This document shows, piece by piece, positions 25,975 through 34,625 of a stretch of 64,000 bases of DNA. Under the pieces are notes generated by a model. That model was not told the origin of the DNA. It searched no databases and was given only the letters and a program-made list of their open reading frames with translations. The position numbers were made by a program, and so were the translations under genes. This DNA comes from Dermatemys mawii (Eukaryota > Chordata > Testudines > Dermatemydidae), in the NCBI GenBank assembly GCA_007922305.1, contig ML677335.1:41540949-41604948 (forward strand), written 5' to 3'. The stretch's first letter is position 1. Each line of letters opens with the position of its first letter.

Positions 25975-27668
25975 ATGCCTCGTACTTGTGTGAACAGTGC
26001 AGATAACTTCTGCTATGTTTGTGGTGAAGTGACTTTTGCATCACAAAAGCGCAGTATAACCACTATGGTTAAGAAAGCCTATCACCTTTATTTTGGCTGC
26101 AAAATTGGAGATCAGGAAAAGAGGTGGGCCCCACGCATATGCTGCAACACTTGTGCAACAAATCTTCGCCAGTGGTTGAACAGGAAAAGGAAATCTATGC
26201 CTTTTGCAGTGCCAATGATTTGGAGAGAGCCAACAGATCATACCAGCAATTGTTACTTCTGCATGGTGCCTCCAGTTGGGAAAGGTGTGTCAAAGAAGAA
26301 AAAGTGGACTGTGCATTATCCAAACATTCCATCAGCTATACGCCCAAAACCCCACAGAGAAGGACTGCCAGTTCCTGATGCACCATATCATTCTCACTTG
26401 AGTCAGATGAGGAAGAGGAAGAGGATGAAACTTCTGGTCCTGAACCGTCAGTGTCACAGGACCCATATTTTCTCCCATCCACCTCCTCTGAACCACACCT
26501 CATAACACAAGCTGAACTGAATGACCTTGTCAGGGATTTGGAACTACCCAAGAGTAAGGCAGAGCTGTTGGGCTCCAGACTACAGCAGTGGAATCTCCTG
26601 GCAGGTGATGTTAGGGTTTCCATGTTCCGTGACCGTCAAAAGGATCTTGTCCCATTCTTCTTCATGGAAGGTCATCTTGTAGCCTGCAACAACATCGATG
26701 CTGTGATGGCAGCCCTCAACATCGTTCACGATCCAGATGAGTGGAGACTCTTCATTGATTCATCGAAGATGAGTCTTAAAGCTATTTTGCTGCATAATGG
26801 CAATGTTTTGCCATCAATTCCAGTTGGTCACGCGGTCCATATGAAGGAAACCTATGACAACATGAAAGAACTTTTGAGGTGCATAAACTATGACCAACAT
26901 CAGTGGCAGCTCTGTGGCTATTTGAAGGTTGTTGCTCTCTTGCTTGGTCTGCAGACTGGATACACAAAGTACTGCTGTTTTCTCTGCGAATGGGATAGTC
27001 GTGCAAGAGATTCTCACTACATCAAGAAAGACTGGCCACTCCGACAGTCATTGGAGCCTGGGAGGAAAAGTGTTCAGCATCCACCACTTGTTGAATCAAG
27101 GAAGATTTTGTTACCACCCTTACACATCAAGCTGGGTCTGATGAAGAACTTTGTCAAGGCCACTGACAAAACACAAGCAGTTTTCAAGTACCTCCGTGGA
27201 AAATTTCCAAGGTTAAGTGAAGCTAAGAGAAAGGAAGGTGTCTTTGTTGGTCCTCAGATTCGTGAACTTCTTTGAGATGATGCATTTGACCATGCACTGC
27301 GTGGCAAGGAAAAGACGGCATGGAAAGCCTTCCAGTTAGTGGCAATACATTTTCTCGGAAACAACAAGGCAGACAACTACAGGTTGTTGGTGGAAGACCT
27401 CCTCAAGGCATACAAAAGCCTTGGTTGCAACATGTCACTAAAGATACATTTTTTGCACTCTCATCTAGATTTTTTTCCACCAAACTGCGAAGCAGTGAGT
27501 GATGAGCACGGCGAGCGATTTCACCAGGACATTGCAAGAATGGACAAACGCTGTCAGGGCAAACGGAGCCCATCAACGCTTGCAGACTATTGCTGGACAG
27601 TGACAAGAGATGCTCCATTTAATGAATACAAGAGACAAGCCAAGAAGCGCCGAGTAGACACTGAATAG
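25975..27668 (+). pseudogene. Transposase-like gene, disrupted by a frameshift and a stop
   Basis: An intronless frame of about 560 codons. The ATG at 25975 is the first in frame and opens the cysteine-rich part. Residues 13-100 hold CxxC pairs at C13/C16, C57/C60 and C93/C96, which look like a zinc-binding DNA-contact region. An acidic linker follows (about 26395-26450). Between about 26383 and 26395 the frame shifts by one base, so the N-terminal part runs on to a stop at 26503-26505 in the wrong frame. The main body continues in the other frame from about 26394 with FIDSSK (Asp codon 26757-26759), LCGYLK (26913-26930) and CFLCEWD (26976-26996). A TGA at 27273-27275 interrupts it; the same frame then continues to the TAG at 27666-27668, including DEHGERFHQD. 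The order Asp...(Asp/Tyr)...CxxC...Glu suggests an RNase H-like DDE transposase. That class is inferred; the family is widespread in animals but I cannot name its superfamily. Confidence 0.7.
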
Positions 27669-27942
27669 GACTAAACTATGTACATAATAGTTATTTGCCT
27701 TTTGTTTCATAATACATTTTATTTATATAATCCTTTTGCTGATTTTTAAAGTGTTACATAAACAGGACAGGTGAAATATTATCATGTAAAGCAACCATAA
27801 ACACATGAAAAGACCTAGGTTTAAAACTCTACTATCTACACAATATACATAGACATAAAATGTAAAAACTTAAATATCTTAGAAACAGTAGCCAAACAGT
27901 TGTTTTAATTGTCATATTTGAATTCAGCACATCAAAATACAT

Positions 27943-27948
27943 AATAAA
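27943..27948 (+). terminator. Possible polyadenylation signal of the transposon
   Basis: AATAAA about 275 bp after the stop of the transposase-like frame, in an AT-rich tail. Such hexamers are frequent by chance here. Confidence 0.3.
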
Positions 27949-27960
27949 TATCACATTTTA

Positions 27961-30900
27961 TCTCTGAAGCAGACAACTTCTAAAAGATTGTAGACCACTG
28001 TAATCTCTGTGTTTCAAATGTAGATGGAAAGAGGCAGAGCTCAGGGTGGTGAGGCTGGTATTTATGTGGAGCCAGCCCACAATCCAAATGCTGTTGGATA
28101 TTTGACCAGAACATAAGTGCAGCCTGGTGCGGGAAGTGGACAGTTGGCACATTTCCAACAGGCCGTATCGCCTCCATTTGGAGAAAGATGTATTAAGTCT
28201 TCACAGACACAAAGATCCATGGATCTCCTTACCTCCAGAAAGCTTGTCCATATTGTTCTTAGGAAGATCTTTTTAAAAAGGAGAGAAATGATAGCTGGTT
28301 TCAAATGGTACTGCAACCAATATTTTTCCTTAATAAGAAGAAATAGAGCCAGGTGGTAGATGCATGGAAACTCTGGCAATCAGTGTCACAGAAAAGCCAA
28401 TAAATTAGGTTAAAAGTATCCTAAATCTCAGTGACAGTTGTAAATGTAGAGTAACACCATGGCATTCAATAGAGTTGCTCTAAATTTATGTTGTTATGGC
28501 TGAGATCAGAACCTGCCCATAGCCATGAAAAATGATAGTAAGAAATTACTAACATTTAAAGACCTAAATGACTATTTTTTAAAATGGAAATACAGTGCCA
28601 GAGCCCAAAGCATAGCACTGGCAAGCAAAGTCTTCTCAGTCCACAGGTCACTGGCCCTGATTTGGGAAAACACTTAAGCACGTTTCTTCTTTTAAGCACC
28701 AGGGAGGAAAAAAAAAAGACAAGGACAGTAGCACCTGACCAAGCTTCACACATAAAATAAAGTCTGGCCACTTGACACCTGGATGAGATGCTGCTCTCAG
28801 TAGATTGTGCAGATGATCAAATAGGATTATACGTGCTCTCTGTGCTACATTGGGCTCTTTGTGCATGGTTCCCCCTCCTTGGGGTTCAAGTACATTCATA
28901 GGATCTGCTGGATTCTTAGGGCTCTGCTTTCCTTCTGGGAGCTCAGATGCCCAACTGGATTCCTTGGGCATGGCTTCTTGGCTGGTTAAAAAAAATAAAT
29001 GCCAGCATCTTCTATACCAACCCACTCCTGGCACCAAAATGAACAATCACAGAGAATAGATTGTGTAGCTCATGATACTTCGCCATTCTTACTTGTTTTC
29101 ACGATCAGTGAAACAGTTAACAATTTTGACACTGGAAGTATCATTTTGTTCGTGTGAGTTAACACCTCATGAAATGAATGACCCAGTTTGCAGAATTCAT
29201 TCTTAGAGTTATTGTTTCAGGCTTTCTGCAAACTCAAGCCAACATTGCTGCCTCAGTTACACCAGTTCACTGTGCAAGAAGATGCAACATAGTATAGTCA
29301 TGCACTAACCCAAACTGATGCTTCCTTAAGACCATTTCTTACTCAGCAAGACACTTGAACATGTATTTCACTAACAGAATTGAGGCCATTATACTTACCT
29401 AGAGAGGTATGAAAGTAGTTAAATCTCCATGTCCACTGACCTCCTGGCTACTCTGCTCACTCCCAATAAGGATGTCAATTGTGGTGGTAGATTTTCTGAT
29501 CTGGGCATTTGAGACCATGATTCCTTTTAATGAGGCCACTGAAAAGTCATTGGATGGAAATTTTTGATCACTACAATTTCAAGTTCACATTCTAATTGGT
29601 GACCCAATAACTATACTGCACACTTTATCTGGGGATTTCAAAGAACTTAATTAATTTCACTCAATATCCTGTTACCACCTCCTTGAGCCATCCAGAATGT
29701 TATATCAAAGAAAGAATTAACAATGGGACAGATATGAGCTGGATGACAGAAAGCATCTCTAATTAATGTACAGGCTACATCAATCTGTTTCTAACAAAAA
29801 AGTCAACATGCTTCATCTGTTAACACCTATGTCCAGTTCTAATAAAATTAGGAGAACAATGAGTAAACCAGACTAGAGCACTTCCTTTGCTTTTGTCAGT
29901 GACATGAAATACACTCACTGTCCTTTGCTTTTAGTTGCTTAGATGGCTAGCTGAGTGTTTAGGACCCCCCAAAAATTGGATATGCTCCTAAGGGAGCATG
30001 AAGCAAATCACAGAAATTATGGGCTAGAGGATGAGAACAGTTAAGAAAAATATCTTGAACATGAAAGTGCTGCATCTCTTGTGATTTTTTCCTTTCTATC
30101 TAAGTATCTACCTATAGTTGAGGCACAAAACCATCATGAAGCCAGATGGTTTTGGCAATCAAAGATGGCTCATTTACAGAGACCAACAACATTTAAAATA
30201 AGACATGATCAGATACACACGCTTCAAAATTCACTGTGTCCTCTAGGGTCAATCTCATTGAGTAACAGGCAGGCAGGCAGGCAGACAGACAGAGTAAATG
30301 TTTTAAGTGCCAGGACTGCATTTTGAGCAATCTTGAATGAGTGAATTTGTACTCCATCAGAAAGGTCATGATATAGGTCACTAGAAACATTATTTTCATT
30401 AGACTGACAATAACAGCTCAGATTTGACATATGACTTCACTGTCACAAGATGTTAATTAATCCCATAGAGGTAATTTTCAGGCAAACACACATAGCTTTC
30501 TTTTGATTTACTAGCAACTGTATTAATTTACAAGGATAAACACAGAACTCATTAATTTCAGATAATGCAGGTTAGCTACACTGAATTACACCTGTTCCTC
30601 AGCTCCAATCCAAAACAGAAAGGCAATAAGAAACCTGAAAAGAATTAAAATACTGCCTTTTTATTTAATGCAGGAATTGTCTATAATAAGCAATTTTCCG
30701 AAGTCTATTGCTCTTGCATAATATACCATATGAACATGCAGAGGGTGGGGTCCCTACAGCCCAATTCTTGTAATTCATTGAAGTGGAAACAGTTAAGAAC
30801 AAATGGAAAGCAGAGATCAATTGCTCCCACTGGCGATGTCACCAATTATGAATTTTGTGGAATTAAAATGAATTTACCATCCTGACTACGCTATTATGGT

Positions 30901-31813
30901 TACATTGTGTAACATTATGAAACACACATTCATCTCCCCTATAAGATTAGCTGAAATGAATGTACTATTTTTTGCAATTTGAAATACCATACATGGTAAT
31001 GGTGCTGCAATGGGTGTCCCAAGCTCAATTTTTTAACTACTCATGAGGCAGCTGCCAGTTGTGTTCAGGAAGCAAAGGCTACAAAAAGGAAAAATTCCAT
31101 CAGCCCCATGTCAGTAACATCTGGTGTAGCCAGCGATAAATACTAAGAAATCGAGGACCCCATTCTCTGCTCAGGCCAATCTAAAACCAACATGCTACTC
31201 CATTGGCTTCAGTTGAGTTGCTCCCAGTTTACACAGTTGTAAGCAAGATTAAAATTTGCCCCTGAATATCAGCATCCCAGGTAACAGACTGCAAACAGGA
31301 ACATGTCTTTAGAGTACATGGAAGGAAAAATGTTTTTTGAAGACCTTACGCTTCCAAAATTGATCAGGGCAATGCTTGGAAATAGAGTCAAGGAAGAAGT
31401 GAATGAACTCGCTTCACAGTATAAAAGACAACCTGGGAATCGGTGCACGGGTCAGGGATGTCTCTTGAACCCATTGCAAAGATTTTTGCACCTCCAGCTT
31501 GAGGAAAGGACTGGTTACCCAGGTCACTACCTCCCTGTAAGTAGAACCCATTTCTAGAAGTACTGGGTAGACAGCTTAAGTTATATGGCTGCTCTTACTT
31601 GATGTCCATTTCTGGTAAATATTTGTTTTTCTTGAGCAGGAAATTGCAAAGGAAGCAGGGACAGAGATAGACCAAGGAAGGAAGAGTAGTTTTAAATGGA
31701 GAAAGGTAGTTTAGTCAAATAGAAGGGAAAACTTGAAGAGCGGGTCTGGAGGGCGGAGTTAAGAGGGTGGAATAAGAACTAAAGCAGATCAAGGAAGAAA
31801 GGATGTTTCAGGC
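27961..31813. other. Unassigned, with a tetranucleotide microsatellite
   Basis: (CAGG)n grading into (CAGA)n lies at 30266-30293. A palindromic-repeat fragment (gggaaaacacttaagcacg) is near 28664-28682. The minus frame 28648-29046 (132 codons) is the longest chance frame and has no domain I recognise. No gene called. Confidence 0.4.
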
Positions 31814-31821
31814 CAGGTATA
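31814..31821. repeat. 8-bp target-site duplication, left copy (caggtata)
   Basis: CAGGTATA is repeated exactly at 32081-32088. Confidence 0.9.
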
Positions 31822-32080
31822 CAGGGGCGGCTCCAGGCATCAGCAAAGAAAGCACGTGCCTGGGGCTGCACATCTTAAGGGGTGGCACATTCCAGCCAAT
31901 CTTGGGGTGGCACATTCCAGCTGCCCCCCTCCCCTTTTTTCCCACTTTGGCAATGCTCCACTTTTGCCCCTTCCCCCCCCCCCCCCGCTTTTTTTTCTTT
32001 TGCTTTGGCAGTGCTCCACTTCTGCCACACACACCCTTTTTTTTTTGCTTGGGGCGGCAAAAAACATAGAGCTGGCCCTG
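31822..32080. mobile_element. hAT-type MITE (259 bp) with perfect TSD
   Basis: Starts CAGGGGCGGCTCCAGG and ends GAGCTGGCCCTG. The outer 12 bases form a terminal inverted repeat with two mismatches, flanked by perfect CAGGTATA duplications. It contains two copies of GGGGTGGCACATTCCAGC (near 31880 and 31904) and pyrimidine-rich simple tracts, including a run of 16 or more C at about 31972-31987 and a T run at about 32037-32046. It belongs to the same family as 4042-4223, in the opposite orientation. The frames crossing it are by-products of the tracts. Confidence 0.85.
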
Positions 32081-32088
32081 CAGGTATA
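32081..32088. repeat. 8-bp target-site duplication, right copy (caggtata)
   Basis: Exact partner of 31814-31821. Confidence 0.9.
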
Positions 32089-32111
32089 TACTAGCCCTTA
32101 TTCCGGTATAA

Positions 32112-32395
32112 CTGAGGCCTTGTCTACATTGCCAGTGTATGGTGCTGCAACTTTCTTGCTCTGGGATGTGAAAACACACACCCCTGAGTGCTGCAAGTTT
32201 CAACGCTGTAAAGTGGCAGTATAGACAGTGCACCAGCACTGGGAGTTGCGCTCCCAGCGCTGGGAGCTACTCCCCTTCAAGGAGTGGGCTTTTTACAGCA
32301 CTGGGAGAGCTCTCTCCCATTGCTGGCACCACCACTACATAGCCACTTTAAAGCGCTGCCACATTGCTAGTGAAGACATACCCTCACATAGCTCA
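32112..32395. mobile_element. MITE, CCTTGTCTACA family
   Basis: Begins gaggccttgtctacattg and ends agtgaagacataccctc, an imperfect inverted pair. The middle has hairpin-forming text (gcactgggagttgcgctcccagcgctgggagct). Related copies lie at 53843-54127 and 63669-63985. Short MITEs with TTGTCTACA/TGTAGACAA ends are very common in turtle genomes; I could not read a clear target-site duplication here. Confidence 0.6.
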
Positions 32396-32439
32396 GGAGT
32401 GTGAATAAACCACCCCCAAGCAATGTAAGTGACAGTGAT

Positions 32440-32645
32440 TTAAGGGCCGGAGCGCACAGTCATATATCCATGGGAAAGCTTCTCTCAACAACATAGCTAC
32501 TACCTCTTGCAGAGATGGATTTTTTATGCTGATGGGAGCACTCTCTCCCATTGGCATATACCATCTTCACCAGAAGTGCTACAATGGTGCAGCTGAATTG
32601 GTGCAGTTGAGCTGCTGTAGCCCTTCTAATGCAGACTAGCCCTTA
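32440..32645. repeat. Likely second, diverged MITE of the same type
   Basis: Contains catgggaaagcttctctc, gatgggagcactctctccca and a closing gcagactagccctta that resembles the outer end of the TTGTCTACA family. The left end is degraded. Confidence 0.4.
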
Positions 32646-32937
32646 GGCAGTGGGGACACAGGTAGTAGAAGGAGAGGGTGTCTGGAAGGTCCAGATAACA
32701 TTGCACAAATGACTTTCAGTAAAGCCTAAGAAAGTGCTAGAATATGGCATAAAGGAAATCTCTGTGTTTGGGGAAATGGCTTTTCTCCAGACAATTCCAA
32801 TTCATCTCAAAAGGAATTGATTGCACTACTCCCTCAGACACTGGGATTCAATTAATTAAGTTTCCATGACAGAAATACGAATTCACTGGCTGATTCCTAG
32901 GAGCAGTAAGATTCTACTTCCAGAAACATTTTCAGTG

Positions 32938-33121
32938 TTGGGGTAGCCATGTTGGTCCCAGGATATTAGAGAAAAGATGGGTGAGGCAATATCTTTTATT
33001 GGATCAACTTCTGTGGTGAGAGAGACAGACTTTCGAGCTCTGTGTAAGCTTGAAAGTCTGTCTCTCTCACCAACAGAATTTGGTCCAATAAAAGATATTA
33101 CCTCACCCACCTTGTCTCTCT
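32938..33121. repeat. Inverted-repeat retroelement fragment (tail to tail)
   Basis: Left arm (about 32971-33039) and right arm (about 33047-33121) are imperfect reverse complements over roughly 70 bases: tgggtgaggcaatatctttt on the left pairs with aaaagatattacctcaccca on the right, and gagagagacagactttc with gaaagtctgtctctctc. The loop is only a few bases. The arm text is a common reptile repeat. The arrangement is either two opposed copies or a genuine fold-back element. Confidence 0.7.
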
Positions 33122-33397
33122 ATTTCCTGATATTTCACCCCGGCAGGTAAAGCAGAGCTCCTGGTGCACAAATGTAGTTTGTAGGGATTTTAAATTCAAT
33201 TGATGGGCAAACCTTGAAAGGGAATGAGTCTTCATTTTGAGCCAGATAAACACCCCATGGTATGCGTGCTTGTCTACATTCTTTGGGTCTGCAATTTGAG
33301 TCTGGATGCCTCTTGAGATCAGGATTTCTCACAAAATTTCTGCCCCATCCCTTCAATTTCTATTGCTATTCTTATTTCATATTACTGTAGCAACAGA

Positions 33398-33561
33398 GAT
33401 TGAGATTATTCTAAACACAGGGCCAGAGACAGTCCTTGTCCCATAGAGTTTAAAACCAAATAGACAGAAGACACTGAGATCTTGTCCAAGGTCAAAAAAA
33501 TCAGTAACAGAGCCAGATATAGAACCGCATCTAACTGCCAGTATCATGACTGGTCCACTAG
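33398..33561 (-). repeat. MIR-like SINE, part 1 (split by a MITE)
   Basis: Reverse-orientation landmarks: catagagtttaaaacc, then gtccaaggtca, agtaacagagccagatatag and actggtccactag. The copy breaks at 33561 and resumes with cactagaccatgctgcattct at 33906. Confidence 0.55.
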
Positions 33562-33905
33562 GCCCGGGGAGGGGCTCAGACTTCAGTGCACTGCGACCCC
33601 CCCTACTGACAACAAAAATTACTACATGACCTAGAAGGAGAGACCAAAGCCTGAGTCTGCCTGAGTTCCATCGCCCCGGATGGGGAAGAGGGGGAGGGCA
33701 AAGCCTGAGCCTCACCGTTCTGGGTGGCAAAGAGTTGAAAGCTCAAGCCCAAGGACTTCAGCCCCAGCCAGGGAGGTCTGTAACCTGCACCCCAGCACCC
33801 AGGGCAGTGGGGCTCAGGGCTGAAGTCTAAGACAGCCTTGGCAACTCCATTAAAATGGGGTCATGACCCGCTTTGGGATCCCGACCCACTGTCAGAGAAC
33901 AGCTG
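33562..33905. mobile_element. hAT-like MITE nested in a MIR-like SINE
   Basis: The core words ctcagacttcagtgcactgcgaccccccc near the start and ggggtcatgaccc...ctttgggatcccgacccac...agagaacagctg at the end match a turtle MITE type with CAGnGGTnCTCAAACTT-like ends. CACTAG occurs on both sides, as expected from a decayed target-site duplication. Repeated agcctgag and agggcaaagcc words fill the middle. The split host repeat shows that this MITE is the younger of the two. Confidence 0.6.
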
Positions 33906-34120
33906 CACTAGACCATGCTGCATTCTAATTCTGGTCAGAATCAGGAAATACAGAGGTATGCAAGAGTGAAAAAAAACAGCGGAACTTTTCTAAGCTTCTA
34001 AAAAGCTTCATTTTGGTTTCAGTGATGGGTGGACCAGTCATGATTCTAAGGGCTGAAACTAGAAGTAGATCTTTTATATTCTGTGTGGGCCAACTACTAG
34101 AAGACACCGTGTTCATATAC

Positions 34121-34138
34121 TGACACACACACACACAA
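34121..34138. repeat. Short (CA)n microsatellite
   Basis: A run of about eight CA dinucleotides. Confidence 0.8.
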
Positions 34139-34427
34139 ACCGCTATACGCTACAATATTCTGCTAAGCGCTGAAGCAGTTTTCCCTTTGGCCAAAGCAGC
34201 AGGGGGCCTTGAGATGGAGAATCTGAGTCCTATATTTGCTGATACAAGAAGTTCCAAGTGGGCACTGTCTGTAACCTAGGGAGAAGTGTGAAGATCCTAG
34301 GTAGCTATGGATTTCTCACAGTACTATAGTCTCAACAGTAAAATTACTGCTTTTTCTAGAACTTCCAAGAATTAATACTAGCCAGCTCGCACCAACAGAG
34401 GAATCTAGGAATGTTTCCAGAACATGA

Positions 34428-34625
34428 ACAGTCAGAGGAGTGAGGCTCTGGAACAGCCTTCCAATGGGAGTTGTGGAAGCAAACAGCCTAACTTGTTTTT
34501 CCTATGGAGCTGGTTAAGTTTATGAACAGCATTATATGATGGGGGTGCCTGTGACAGCAGGGGACTAGACATGATGAGCCAGGATTCCCTTTTCAGTACT
34601 GGGTTTCTAATACTGAATTGCATCA
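34428..34625 (+). repeat. CR1-like LINE 3' fragment
   Basis: gtgaggctctggaacagcct, tccaatgggagttgtggaag, ctggttaagtttatgaacag, atgatgggggtgcctgtga and gactagacatgatgagccag follow the order of the CR1 3' end, where the C-terminal W-N-x-L-P part of the reverse transcriptase ORF leads into the untranslated tail. Truncated at both ends and not coding. Confidence 0.6.

Larger units (their letters stand above)
25440..27960 (+). mobile_element. Unclassified transposon, approximate limits
   Basis: The transposase-like gene at 25975-27668 lies inside a longer block whose flanks also look like part of the element: a 5' leader with inverted copies of ATTGCGTCAT (25777-25786 and 25828-25837) and an AT-rich 3' tail with AATAAA at 27943-27948. 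I recognise both flanks and the coding part as a multi-copy sequence in turtle genomes, from memory. I could not identify terminal inverted repeats or a target-site duplication, so both ends are estimates. The lack of introns and the good preservation of the frame argue for a fairly recent insertion. Confidence 0.55.

Noticed and set aside
28648..29046. 132-codon open frame on the minus strand
   Set aside because: No recognised domain, no start or splice context, and it crosses a palindromic-repeat fragment. Treated as chance.
30266..30293. CRISPR-like short direct repeats
   Set aside because: It is an uninterrupted tetranucleotide microsatellite with no spacers, in a vertebrate context.
31803..32239. 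Overlapping frames on both strands with poly-Phe or poly-Lys
   Set aside because: Produced by the C and T tracts of a hAT MITE.
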